Source of the DNA: Oscillospiraceae bacterium
Lineage (GTDB): Bacteria > Bacillota > Clostridia > Oscillospirales > CAG-272
Length of the DNA: 53,574 bases
Assembly (NCBI GenBank): GCA_015064345.1
Contig: SVSK01000004.1
Coordinates: forward strand, 1-53,574
Direction of reading: 5' to 3'
Within the stretch, counting starts at the first letter, position 1. Every line of letters begins with the position of its first letter. Shown in pieces: positions 16,985 through 25,194 of this stretch. The position numbers and the translations under genes were made by a program. The notes below the pieces were generated by a model. The model searched no databases, was not told the origin of the DNA, and saw nothing but the letters and a program-made list of their open reading frames with translations.

Positions 16985-17176
16985 ATGAAAAACAGATACA
17001 CTATGATAAATTCGGGTCTGTCGGACGGGTCAAAACTGAAAATCGGCAATAAGTTTAATAGGCTCCTGTGCGAGGGAATTATTTTGTCACTAAGGGATAG
17101 CGGCCACATTTGCGAAATGGAATACAGGAGGGCAAGAATCACGGTAGATCAAAAATTCGGGGAGAAACGCAAATGA
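16985..17176 (+). CDS. 63-aa protein overlapping the recombinase; candidate excision factor
   Basis: A small basic protein (MKNRYTMINSGLSDG to QKFGEKRK) with CGGAGG just before its ATG. Its TGA overlaps the recombinase ATG in an ATGA, so the two should be translationally coupled. I recognise no family, and there is no membrane segment or signal. Serine-integrase elements generally need a small recombination directionality factor to switch from integration to excision. Size, charge and coupling make this the best candidate in the element, but that role is inference. A reading frame extends upstream across the att core into cotJC DNA and was rejected. Confidence 0.6.
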   Translation: MKNRYTMINSGLSDGSKLKIGNKFNRLLCEGIILSLRDSGHICEMEYRRARITVDQKFGEKRK

Positions 17177-18504
17177 AAATTGCAGCTTACTGCCGAGTAT
17201 CTACCGAAAAATCAGATCAGATCAATTCGTATATTGGTCAGATACGCTATTTTTCAGAGATTACAGAGAGAAACACGGAATGGGAACTGTATAATATATA
17301 CGCCGACGAAGGTATAAGCGGTACGTCAACATCGGGGCGCAGTGAATTCAACCGCATGATATCCGATGCTTATGACGGAAAGTTCCAGCTGATTGTCACA
17401 AAAGAGGTCAGCCGCTTTTCACGAAATATTCTTGATACAATCGCCTATACCCGTGAGTTGAAGCGGCTCGGTGTTGGAGTCATCTTCCTGACGGATGGGA
17501 TAAATACCTTGGACGCAGACTCAGAGCTGCGTCTTTCAATAATGAGTTGTATTGCCCAGGAGGAGAGTCGCAAAACATCGGAGAGAGTTAAATGGGGACA
17601 AACGCGGCAGATGGAGAAGGGAGTGGTGTTTGGCAGATCATTGCTTGGATACACGGTTAAAAGCGGAAAGATGGCAGTCGAGCCAATTGGAGCGGAGCTT
17701 GTCAGGAGCATATTCAGCAAATATGTTTTTGAACAGAAGGGCACAACAGTTATTTCGAGAGAAATGGAGGAAATGGCGAGAGAAATGGGAATAATTCGCC
17801 AATGGACACCAGCATATATTTCTAAAGTACTGAAGAATGAAAAATATGCAGGAGATCTGCTTCAAAAGAAGACCGTCACACCGGATTATCTCACTCATAC
17901 AAAAAAATACAACCGCGGAGAGGAAAGTCAGATATACATCAGAGACCACCATGAGCCGATAGTCGACAGGGAGGTGTGGAACGAAGCCCAAAGCAGGCTT
18001 GAAAGAAGAAATAAGCAGAAGGGCGGTACATCATGCTCTGTGAGATATGCTTTTTCAGGGCGAATAAAGTGCGGAGTATGTAAAAAAAGCTTTGTCTCCC
18101 GTAACAGATCAGGGAAAAACGGTAAATACAAAACTTGGGTATGCGGTGGCTCACTTGCGAGCGAGGTAAATCGTGGAGAGAAATGCACGGTCGGAGTGTC
18201 GGTGAGGGACTTTGAACTCTACTCAATGGTAAAGCTTATTATATCTTTGATAGATATTGACAGAGGTAAGTTACTCAAAATTGTTATGGATGCATGTGAC
18301 AATTCAAATATTAGTGAAGCGCGCAGAAGGGAAATTTCAAAAGCAGCAGAAAGCCTTCTGTCGGGGGAGACAGTCTGCGATGCGATAGTCAAGCAGTTGG
18401 TTGAGACTGTATTCGTATATCCCGATAAACATTGTGAGGTGAAACTGAAAAATACAGATAGCATGTGGACTTTTGTGCGTGATAATCATAGGGAAACCAT
18501 GTAA
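17173..18504 (+). CDS. large serine recombinase
   Basis: 443 aa. The N-terminal resolvase/invertase domain (about 1-140) has the catalytic serine at residue 10 in AAYCRVSTE, and the conserved arginine-rich segment VTKEVSRFSRN. The middle is the recombinase domain (GYTVKSGKMAVEP to TPAYISKVLKNEKYAGDL). A zinc ribbon follows (CGVC at about residue 316, then VCGG and KC), and a C-terminal basic region. It should cut and rejoin the two att cores flanking this element. It starts at 17173, overlapping the small ORF, with GGGGAGA upstream. Codon use is less biased than in neighbouring housekeeping genes, consistent with a mobile origin. Function by family is confident; its role in cotJC rejoining is inferred from the att sites. 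Confidence 0.92.
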   Translation: MKIAAYCRVSTEKSDQINSYIGQIRYFSEITERNTEWELYNIYADEGISGTSTSGRSEFNRMISDAYDGKFQLIVTKEVSRFSRNILDTIAYTRELKRLGVGVIFLTDGINTLDADSELRLSIMSCIAQEESRKTSERVKWGQTRQMEKGVVFGRSLLGYTVKSGKMAVEPIGAELVRSIFSKYVFEQKGTTVISREMEEMAREMGIIRQWTPAYISKVLKNEKYAGDLLQKKTVTPDYLTHTKKYNRGEESQIYIRDHHEPIVDREVWNEAQSRLERRNKQKGGTSCSVRYAFSGRIKCGVCKKSFVSRNRSGKNGKYKTWVCGGSLASEVNRGEKCTVGVSVRDFELYSMVKLIISLIDIDRGKLLKIVMDACDNSNISEARRREISKAAESLLSGETVCDAIVKQLVETVFVYPDKHCEVKLKNTDSMWTFVRDNHRETM

Positions 18505-18553
18505 TATTATGGCGAAAAAGGAATAATAATTTATTATTTCTGTGAAATAACTA

Positions 18554-18582
18554 TTGCATAATTTATCATCGTGTGGTATAAT
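18554..18582 (+). promoter_or_regulatory. sigma-A-type promoter of the antiporter
   Basis: TTGCAT (18554-18559) and TATAAT (18577-18582) with a 17-bp spacer, about 60 bp before the antiporter start. The cargo gene therefore has vegetative-type expression independent of the recombinase. Confidence 0.75.
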
Positions 18583-18639
18583 TATTCCAAATCATACGAC
18601 TATGTCGGATTAATGATGACTAATTATCTGGAGGACATT

Positions 18640-20301
18640 ATGACTAAGACAAAAAAGATCGTACTCGCCGTTGCGATAGTGCTGATTATTGCGGCACTCG
18701 TATATGCGGGCGTTACAGATGCGGCAAACGGAACAGTAGCTTGTCCAGACTGTGGCACAGCGGCTGATCTCGCTTGCGAAACATGCGGCGGTGAAGGTGC
18801 TGTTCGTGGTACACTTTGGGCTATTCTGCCACCCGTTATTGCTATCGGACTCGCGCTCATCACAAAGGAAGTTTATTCCTCACTCTTTATCGGTATCATT
18901 GCCGGTGGACTTCTCAGCACAGGATTCTCATTTACCGGTACTGTAGATGCAGTTATCAACGACGGTCTCATTGCCGCTGTATCCGGTACTGCCGGTATCT
19001 TTATCTTCCTTGTAGAACTTGGAATTATCGTTGCCCTTATTAATAAGGCAGGCGGCTCTGCTGCATTCGGTAACTGGGCAAAGACTCATATCAAGTCCCG
19101 TGTAGGCGCAATGCTTGCTACATTCCTTCTTGGTGTGCTTATCTTCGTTGACGACTATTTCAACTGCCTCACAGTAGGCTCCGTAATGCGTCCCGTTACA
19201 GACTCCAAGAATATCTCCCGCGCAAAGCTTTCATACATCATCGACGCAACAGCTGCTCCCGTTTGTATGATCGCGCCCATTTCCTCTTGGGCTGCTGCAG
19301 TTGCAAGCTATGCCGAAGAAGGTCAGGGTCTCTCTCTGTTCATCAAGGCTATTCCTTACAACTTCTATTCCATCCTTACACTCGTATTCATCATCGCAAT
19401 TTCTCTTATGAAGTTTGACTACGGCCCGATGAAGCTTCACGAGTTCAATGCAATCAACAATAATGACCTTTACACAAGCGGCGACAAGAATGAGGCTGTT
19501 GAAGTAACTCCTTCCTCTAAGGGTAGAGTTATCGACCTCATTATCCCCATTATTCTTCTCATCGGCTTCTGCGTTCTCGGTCTCGTTTACGTTGGCGGTA
19601 TATTCGACGGTGCTACATTTGTTAACGCATTCGCTGATACAGATGCAACAGTAGGTCTGCCTTGGGGCTGCCTTATCGCTCTTGCACTTATCATCATTTA
19701 TATGCTCGCTCGCGGCGTTGTTTCTCTTAAGGAAGCAATGGAATGTGTTCCTCAGGGCTTCATTGCAATGGTTCCCGCGATCCTCATTCTCACATTTGCA
19801 ACATCCCTTAAGAACATGACGTCTCTCCTTGGCGCAAAGTACTACGTTGGTGATCTTATGGCAGGTAACGCTGAAACACTCGGCGCATTCCTTCCCGCTA
19901 TCATCTTCCTTGTTGCTTGCGTTCTCGCATTTGCAACTGGTACATCTTGGGGTACATTCGGTATCCTCATTCCTATCGTTACAGCTATTTTCCCCGCAGG
20001 AAGCGAACTCCTCATCATCGGTATGTCCGCATGCCTCGCAGGTGCTGTTTGCGGCGACCACTGCTCTCCCATCTCCGACACAACTATCATGTCCTCTGCG
20101 GGCAGTCAGTGCAACCACCTCAACCACGTATCCACTCAGATGCCTTACGCAATCACCGTAGCAGCAATTTCCGCTGTTATGTTCGCAATCTCCGGATTTG
20201 TTCAGAACATCTGGATCTGCCTGCCCCTCGGTATCGTTCTTACAATCGCAACACTGTTTGTTATCAAAGCTGTTACAAACAAGAAGACTGCACAGCAGTA
20301 A
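18640..20301 (+). CDS. NhaC-type Na+/H+ antiporter family membrane protein
   Basis: 553 aa with about a dozen hydrophobic segments. The family core is seen in FVDDYFNCLTVGSVMRPVTD, APVCMIAPISSWAAAVA, FATGTSWGTFGILIPI and CGDHCSPISDTTIMSSAGS, which are typical of NhaC/IT-superfamily exchangers. Between the first membrane segment and the rest is an extracytoplasmic CPDCG...CETCGG pair, like a small zinc or disulfide knuckle and unusual for the family. The start at 18640 follows TGGAGG. It sits inside the cotJC-intervening element, has its own promoter and terminator, and uses the same highly biased codons as glyS and nrdD, unlike the recombinase. The exchanged solute could also be an organic acid or amine. 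Confidence 0.8.
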   Translation: MTKTKKIVLAVAIVLIIAALVYAGVTDAANGTVACPDCGTAADLACETCGGEGAVRGTLWAILPPVIAIGLALITKEVYSSLFIGIIAGGLLSTGFSFTGTVDAVINDGLIAAVSGTAGIFIFLVELGIIVALINKAGGSAAFGNWAKTHIKSRVGAMLATFLLGVLIFVDDYFNCLTVGSVMRPVTDSKNISRAKLSYIIDATAAPVCMIAPISSWAAAVASYAEEGQGLSLFIKAIPYNFYSILTLVFIIAISLMKFDYGPMKLHEFNAINNNDLYTSGDKNEAVEVTPSSKGRVIDLIIPIILLIGFCVLGLVYVGGIFDGATFVNAFADTDATVGLPWGCLIALALIIIYMLARGVVSLKEAMECVPQGFIAMVPAILILTFATSLKNMTSLLGAKYYVGDLMAGNAETLGAFLPAIIFLVACVLAFATGTSWGTFGILIPIVTAIFPAGSELLIIGMSACLAGAVCGDHCSPISDTTIMSSAGSQCNHLNHVSTQMPYAITVAAISAVMFAISGFVQNIWICLPLGIVLTIATLFVIKAVTNKKTAQQ

Positions 20302-20309
20302 TCACTAAT

Positions 20310-20350
20310 TCAAAAAAGATCCGTTATCCTTCGGGGTAGCGGATTTTTTG
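20310..20350. terminator. bidirectional terminator inside the element end
   Basis: AGATCCG...CGGAT arms extended by TTATCC/GGGTAG with a TTCG-type loop, and T-runs on both strands. It ends the antiporter transcript and, from the other side, any cotJ transcript entering the unexcised element. Confidence 0.85.
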
Positions 20351-20364
20351 ATGCAATTTATGTA

Positions 20365-20376
20365 TTCTGTACCTAT
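20365..20376 (+). other. attachment core, right junction
   Basis: TTCTGTACCTAT, identical to the left core. On its left, inside the element, GATGCA at 20350-20355 mirrors TGCATC near the left core. On its right is the cotJC 5' part. Confidence 0.85.
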
Positions 20377-20578
20377 ATCGGTAAGTATGCCGGCAACATC
20401 GCGGTTGGGCATAACGTAACGCTGATTAAGGTATCTCATTGACGCACCGAGTTCACCGTCCGGACCGCCAAGCTGTGAGAGGATCATCTTAGCGAGAGCA
20501 GGATTGGGATTTTTGATCTTTACAGGGTACTGCAGTTTCTTTTCATATATCCACATAATTCATTATATCCTTTCTTTA

Positions 20579-20824
20579 TCAAAGTTCCCAGGGCCATGGC
20601 TCGCTTACCCATTTCCAACAATCTGTTGACTGATTATTGTACATGGTAAGCGGACCGTATTTTTCTTCATAGACGGCAAGCGCCTCTTTATACAGCTTAC
20701 TGTATTTGTGATAGTGGTGAAGGGCGGCGCGGCAATGAGGATGGGTGTCAAGATACAAAACGGTCTCAGTGACAACAAAGGAATAGTTCTGTATTAATTT
20801 GAGTAATTTCTTTTGCTCGTTCAT
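20579..20824 (-). CDS. cotJB: spore coat protein CotJB
   Basis: 81 aa. The family signature is visible: ETVLYLDTHPHCRAALHHYH, then YEEKYGPLTMYNNQ and the C-terminal WVSEPWPWEL. CotJB is made in the mother cell with CotJA and CotJC and is needed for their assembly in the inner coat. The start at 20824 has AAGGAG upstream; an 18-codon upstream extension was excluded. It lies 22 bp before the cotJC start. Confidence 0.92.
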   Translation of the reverse strand: MNEQKKLLKLIQNYSFVVTETVLYLDTHPHCRAALHHYHKYSKLYKEALAVYEEKYGPLTMYNNQSTDCWKWVSEPWPWEL

Positions 20825-20856
20825 AATAATGTTTTCTCCTTGCTTATCTTGATCTC

Positions 20857-21243
20857 TTAACGACAACTGCTGCCGCATCCATAATAAAATGGCTTATACA
20901 GCTCCGTAAACATAGTTCCGTGAGACATAGCATCCTCTTCGCAGTACAGATTCTGCCAAATCTGATCGGGCGTATAGGCCATTGCAAGAGAATAAGACGC
21001 GAGACAGTTGTTTTTGCCGCAGCCTTCATCACACTGTGAATTGTCCGGACGGCTTGGTCTTGTGATTTCCTGCCGAGCTTCAACGCGTGATCTGACCTGA
21101 CAGCGACTTGCCGCGGAATTTGCTGATCCGTAGTCTCTGTCGCCATATGAGCAGCATGTTGTATTTTCTTCATTCAGTATTCTCTCAAGCATATCGTCGT
21201 CGATACGCTCGCGGGGAGTGCTGGGGTATTTTCTGTATTCCAT
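20857..21243 (-). CDS. cotJA: spore coat protein CotJA
   Basis: 128 aa. The C-terminal part (LAMAYTPDQIWQNLY, then EDAMSHGTMFTELYKPF) matches CotJA; the N-terminal 65 residues are a variable, Cys- and Arg-rich extension longer than in Bacillus. First gene of the cotJ operon, 32 bp before cotJB. A CGGAGG lies about 15 bases before the ATG, rather far. A CATATACT on the minus strand at about 21300 resembles a sigma-E -10, but I find no matching -35, so no promoter is claimed. Confidence 0.87.
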   Translation of the reverse strand: MEYRKYPSTPRERIDDDMLERILNEENTTCCSYGDRDYGSANSAASRCQVRSRVEARQEITRPSRPDNSQCDEGCGKNNCLASYSLAMAYTPDQIWQNLYCEEDAMSHGTMFTELYKPFYYGCGSSCR

Positions 21244-21353
21244 GATCTTCTGATAATTCCTCCGAGATAGTTTGAGAACGGTTTACATTCTCATGTGCAG
21301 TATATGTTAAGAAAGTGAGTCGGGACACAAAAAAGTTTTCTTTATAACACAAC

Positions 21354-21382
21354 TTGTAAATGTGGCAAAAGTATGGTATACT
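21354..21382 (+). promoter_or_regulatory. sigma-A-type promoter of rnhA
   Basis: TTGTAA (21354-21359) and TATACT (21377-21382) with a 17-bp spacer. Confidence 0.75.
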
Positions 21383-21410
21383 GTAGCAAAATGATATTGA
21401 CGGAGAGAAT

Positions 21411-21854
21411 ATGCTTAAAGTAGATATATACACAGACGGCTCCTGCCTTAAAAATCCGGGTCCCGGTGGCTGGGGAGCAATACTTGTGTACAAGGGTGTA
21501 GAGAAAGAGCTGTCAGGCGGTGAGGCAGACACTACCAACAACAGAATGGAGCTGACAGCCGCTATAGAGGCGCTGAGAGCTCTTAAGAAGCCTTGCAAGG
21601 TTACAATGACTACCGACTCAAAGTACCTCTGTGACGGGATAGGAAAGGGCTGGGCGCAGTCCTGGAAGAATAAGGGCTGGAGACGAAGCGATAATTCACC
21701 CGCGCTCAATCCTGATCTGTGGGAGGAGCTTCTCACACTATGCGAGACTCACGATGTTGAGCTTGTTTGGGTAAAGGGGCACGCAGGCCACCCTTATAAT
21801 GAACGCTGTGATGAAATGGCGCAGTCAAGGGCGAGGGAATACCAGAATGGATGA
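21411..21854 (+). CDS. rnhA: ribonuclease HI
   Basis: 147 aa. Degrades the RNA strand of RNA-DNA hybrids. All catalytic carboxylates are present: Asp in [16 protein letters not shown], Glu in NNRMELTA, Asp in [11 protein letters not shown], and the C-terminal [14 protein letters not shown] block. The standard short bacterial form. The ribosome site is CGGAGAG. It overlaps the start of the following DUF1294 gene by 8 bp. Confidence 0.95.
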   Translation: MLKVDIYTDGSCLKNPGPGGWGAILVYKGVEKELSGGEADTTNNRMELTAAIEALRALKKPCKVTMTTDSKYLCDGIGKGWAQSWKNKGWRRSDNSPALNPDLWEELLTLCETHDVELVWVKGHAGHPYNERCDEMAQSRAREYQNG

Positions 21855-22131
21855 GCTTTTAATAAAAATCATCCTCTTGTGGATTGCCGTTGTTTCTCTT
21901 GTTTCCGTAATCATTACTGTCGCAGACAAAATAAAAGCGCGGCGTGGAGCGTATAGAATCTCCGAGGCCGCACTTATGATCTTTTCAGCTCTTGGCGGAT
22001 CTGTCGCAATGCTTGTTACAATGCTGATTATCCGTCATAAGACAAAACATATTAAATTCATGCTGGGAATACCGATTATTATACTGTTTCAGTTGATCAT
22101 CGCAGTTTACGCAGTCACTCGCCTGCTTTGA
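21847..22131 (+). CDS. DUF1294 family membrane protein
   Basis: 94 aa. Matches DUF1294 in [18 protein letters not shown] followed by [13 protein letters not shown], with three hydrophobic segments. A small integral membrane protein of unknown function. Start chosen at 21847, inside the end of rnhA, giving [12 protein letters not shown]; coupling to rnhA is likely. Its end overlaps the end of the convergent comEC by 17 bp. Confidence 0.8.
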   Translation: MDELLIKIILLWIAVVSLVSVIITVADKIKARRGAYRISEAALMIFSALGGSVAMLVTMLIIRHKTKHIKFMLGIPIIILFQLIIAVYAVTRLL

Positions 22132-24433
22132 TTACCTGCCTGTATGTAGCACTGCCAAGTCGCATTGGGTGAGAATCTGTGTATTCTTTCAGTTCTTCAT
22201 CCATGTGCTCATACGCATCATCACTTACTATCATAACCTTCGGGTCACCTATAAGGCTGATTCCGAAGGATTTTTTATATACAGGACTGTGCACGGCGAA
22301 AATGAGAGTATCCGCATCATCGGTGAGGGACAGAACATCATAATTCGACTCATTGAATGAACCTGAGAGAATTACCGTGGTTTCGTCCCCAACATCAATT
22401 CTTACTGACGTAATCGGATGCGATGACCTACTGATATAAGTTCGGTCGGCAAGGGTAATTATTGCGTCTCCAAATACAAAACTGCCCCCACGCGGCAAAA
22501 CCAGTATATCAATTCCGCCTGCTTCTGCAAACTCACACATGGAAGCGAAAATACCTTCTTCGCGCTCGTTAATTGGCTCGGGCAAGATCACGCATCGCAA
22601 AATCTCCCTGCTGCTGATTTGAGAAAGAAGACTTATGTGCTTGTTATGGTAATGAGTCAGAAGCAAATATTCTATCTCGCATCCGTGCAGCTCTGCAGAT
22701 TCGTGAATCAGACTGCTTGCAAATCCATATGAGGCATCAGAGATATCTGCAATTAGGATCTCTCCATTTGACTTAATAACAAATCCGTCATTCTTGTTTT
22801 CGGTAATGTATGAAATACGCACATTCACCTTGTCAAAGGATTGCACGGCGAATATTGTGCAGAAGAATACAGCGCATAAGGAAAATGAGCTGATGAGAAG
22901 TGTGATCCTTCGTTTTTTCTCTGCTAACGGAAGAATTATCAATAACGCAGCAATGGGAATGAGAAAATATACGCTGAAGTTATAGTTTACTGAAAGCATC
23001 ACCCATTTTCCGCCACCTACCCAACCGGCAAGTCTGTTTAGAAGTTCAGTAAATCCTGTGATGCAAAATGAGAAGGGAGTTATAAACACGGCGAGGGGAT
23101 ACAAAACCAAATATGCCATCGAGATATACATAAACAGCGTGATCAGCGGTATAAATATTACATTTGCAGGGATAGATACGAGGGAAATTTCTCCGAAATA
23201 TAGCCAAATGATAGGCATTACCGAGAGGGTTACAAGAGTAGTAAGGGCAAAGGTCTCTCCGCAAGAAACAAGGAATCGCTTGAACCTATTTCCACCGCGC
23301 AGATTAATTCCGTGCTTTTCCCGAAGCTCTCTGTATACAGATCCTTTGACAGTCTGAAACACGATACAGCTGTATGTTGCGAGGAAGGATAGCTGTAAAC
23401 CGCAGTCAAGCGTGGCGTAGGGGTTAAGCAGCACAAGAATCGTTCCTGCTATGGCAAAGGAGTTGATTATGTTTGCACGCTTGAAGAGCAAGATTGAGAA
23501 CTGTGCCAAAAGATGCATGACACCCGCTCTGACAACAGAGGCAGAAAAACCTGTAACGCCCATCATGAACAGGATAACTGCCATATTTATCATCGCTCTG
23601 TGCTTTCTCTTGACTTTTGTTTTCTTGAATGCACTCTCAAGCATGGCAATTATTATCGAGAAGTGGGTTCCGCTGACCACAAGGAGATGAGTTATTCCTA
23701 TCCTCGTGAAATCCCGTTCAATGGTGTCTGATAGGTATTCCTTGTTGCCGAGGAGAACAGCGGAAGCAAACCCACCCGACTCATATCCGCAGTGAGCCAC
23801 AAGCATGGATGTAAGGCGCCCGTTGATTTTGTTAAAAAATCTTCCAATGTCTATTGAGCCGTCAACACCCACCGCAGTTAGATTCTCATCTTTGGCAACA
23901 AGCAAGATGTTTTTAGAGAGATAATATCTTTTACCGTCAAATACTGTACTGCTTACTGAATCAAGTGTTGAATAGAGAACACTGCCTGATATAAGGCTTC
24001 CTTCCTCAAGATATCCTGCTTCTGTATTAAGAAGTAGCTTTGTTCCTGCCGGGAGATACGCTGACTCTTTGACTGTAGCAACGTATCGTGAGGCATATGA
24101 AAGTGCAAACACACAGTCTTCTACCTCAAGCAAAACATTGTCTTCTTTGCCTGCGTTCTTTTCAATATTGTCTATGCGAATATTTAAGCAATATATGGAA
24201 ATACATCCCGCAACAATGGTGGCGGCAAGGATCAAGTATAGCCCGAGTCGAGTTGCCTTGTTTATAATACGGTTAAGGTCTGTCCGTGAGAGGAAAAATA
24301 TGAGTAAAATTGATAATACTGAGGCGCAAATGAATACCATCTTTGCTTTCATGTCGAGATAAGCAAAAATGCAGGATGACACGAAGAAGGAGAGAAACAT
24401 TGCCACAGTTGGATATTTTTCAATCAGCTTCAT
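22115..24433 (-). CDS. comEC: ComEC/Rec2-type DNA-uptake membrane protein
   Basis: 772 aa. Order: N-terminal membrane segments and DUF4131-like region, the competence domain (SGTHFSIIIAMLE; VTGFSASVVRAGVMHLLAQ, about 240-500), then a C-terminal metallo-beta-lactamase-like domain (about 525-760). ComEC forms the channel that takes single-stranded DNA across the membrane. In the C-terminal domain the metal motif reads THYHNKH, where the usual HxHxDH has Asp, so nuclease activity is doubtful. The start at 24433 follows TCGGAG; 13 upstream codons were excluded. No other competence gene is visible in the window. Confidence 0.87.
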   Translation of the reverse strand: MKLIEKYPTVAMFLSFFVSSCIFAYLDMKAKMVFICASVLSILLIFFLSRTDLNRIINKATRLGLYLILAATIVAGCISIYCLNIRIDNIEKNAGKEDNVLLEVEDCVFALSYASRYVATVKESAYLPAGTKLLLNTEAGYLEEGSLISGSVLYSTLDSVSSTVFDGKRYYLSKNILLVAKDENLTAVGVDGSIDIGRFFNKINGRLTSMLVAHCGYESGGFASAVLLGNKEYLSDTIERDFTRIGITHLLVVSGTHFSIIIAMLESAFKKTKVKRKHRAMINMAVILFMMGVTGFSASVVRAGVMHLLAQFSILLFKRANIINSFAIAGTILVLLNPYATLDCGLQLSFLATYSCIVFQTVKGSVYRELREKHGINLRGGNRFKRFLVSCGETFALTTLVTLSVMPIIWLYFGEISLVSIPANVIFIPLITLFMYISMAYLVLYPLAVFITPFSFCITGFTELLNRLAGWVGGGKWVMLSVNYNFSVYFLIPIAALLIILPLAEKKRRITLLISSFSLCAVFFCTIFAVQSFDKVNVRISYITENKNDGFVIKSNGEILIADISDASYGFASSLIHESAELHGCEIEYLLLTHYHNKHISLLSQISSREILRCVILPEPINEREEGIFASMCEFAEAGGIDILVLPRGGSFVFGDAIITLADRTYISRSSHPITSVRIDVGDETTVILSGSFNESNYDVLSLTDDADTLIFAVHSPVYKKSFGISLIGDPKVMIVSDDAYEHMDEELKEYTDSHPMRLGSATYRQVIKAGE

Positions 24434-24496
24434 ATACCGCTCCGAAAGTTGTGATACCAAATAATACCACATTATTTCGGAAAAGTATATAGTACT

Positions 24497-24769
24497 TTAC
24501 AAAATATCCTCCAGCACGTCAAACATAGTGCAGGGAGTCACATTTCCATTCACGAGAATGTCAAAAATTTGTTTTGCTGTCTTCAGCTTTCGCGTGATGT
24601 CAAAGGCTAACTTGTATTCGGTCACACCGTTCTGTGTCGCGTCGACTCTCACGGAATATACCGTATTGCAGCTGAGAATATATTTGCTTTTCAGTAAGCT
24701 GTATTCAAGAAAAATTTCCTCCACAGTAGTCTTTTTGTATTTGATTAGCTCAAAACGATGATTATCCAT
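24497..24769 (-). CDS. DUF6514-like small protein
   Basis: 90 aa starting MDNHRFELIKYKK, with GGAG ten bases upstream. The C-terminal block ITRKLKTAKQIFDILVNGN followed by VTPCTMFDVLEDIL matches the pattern I associate with DUF6514 of Clostridia. No membrane segment. Function unknown. It precedes comEC by 63 bp on the same strand and might be co-transcribed. Confidence 0.6.
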   Translation of the reverse strand: MDNHRFELIKYKKTTVEEIFLEYSLLKSKYILSCNTVYSVRVDATQNGVTEYKLAFDITRKLKTAKQIFDILVNGNVTPCTMFDVLEDIL

Positions 24770-24789
24770 GTTGAATCGTACTCCGTTCA

Positions 24790-25194
24790 ATGTTGTAAAT
24801 GGATTATATCATTTGAAATCTTCACGAAGATTAATTTTTTGGCAATAATAGTTTAGTTTACTAATCAATTAATATTTATTGGGATAAATTGTTAATCAGT
24901 GGGTAAAAACACAATATATGGTATGTTTTCAGAAGAAAATGGGAGAACTTTTGTGTTGAAAGTATTATTTATAGTGACTTCGAATTATTAGTTCGCGTGA
25001 AAATGTAGTTCGATAGCTTTCAAGAGAGACAAAAACTATGTAATTGTTTGGGAAATATCGGAATTATTTAATCGAGTAATGATTCAGTTTAACAATTTTG
25101 CACCAAAAACAGCCTAAAAAAATAAATTTGTGCGATTTTGTGTGAAGAATAAACTTTTCACGCAAAAACCTCACATTAACTATATCTTGTGACA
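24790..25194. other. AT-rich intergenic region without a recognised gene
   Basis: About 400 bp of AT-rich DNA between the DUF6514-like gene and the manA terminator. I see no frame with a ribosome site, no RNA gene and no extended inverted repeat. Confidence 0.5.

Larger units (their letters stand above)
16911..20376 (+). mobile_element. cotJC-intervening element (serine recombinase + NhaC-type antiporter)
   Basis: A 3454-bp insertion inside cotJC, bounded by two identical 12-bp cores (TTCTGTACCTAT at 16911-16922 and 20365-20376). It carries a 63-aa ORF overlapping a serine recombinase, and an NhaC-type antiporter with its own promoter and terminator. Deleting one core and the interior restores cotJC exactly in frame (64 + 144 = 208 residues). 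The joined ends of the circle would give GATGCA...core...TGCATC with roughly symmetric arms over 46 bp, like a serine-integrase attP. The layout matches intervening elements such as skin in sigK, which are excised in the mother cell during sporulation. Excision here is inferred, not shown. Confidence 0.85.
20305..20556 (-). pseudogene. cotJC: cotJC 5' part, interrupted by the element
   Basis: Begins MWIYEKKLQYPVKIKNP and runs 64 codons to ILTDIGTE, a perfect N-terminus of CotJC including Glu35, the first metal ligand. It then crosses the att core and reads 19 unrelated codons of element sequence before a stop at 20305, giving an 83-aa product with only one of five ligands. The ribosome site is AAAGGA. 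It is the third gene of the cotJA-cotJB-cotJC operon. In the unexcised state the transcript meets a strong terminator (20310-20350) right after the junction. Rejoined with 16476-16910 it would encode a 208-aa CotJC. Confidence 0.9.

Noticed and set aside
16476-20556. Two unrelated decayed cotJC copies or an assembly error
   Set aside because: Identical cores, exact in-frame complementarity, a serine recombinase between the halves and an intact cotJAB upstream favour one split gene.
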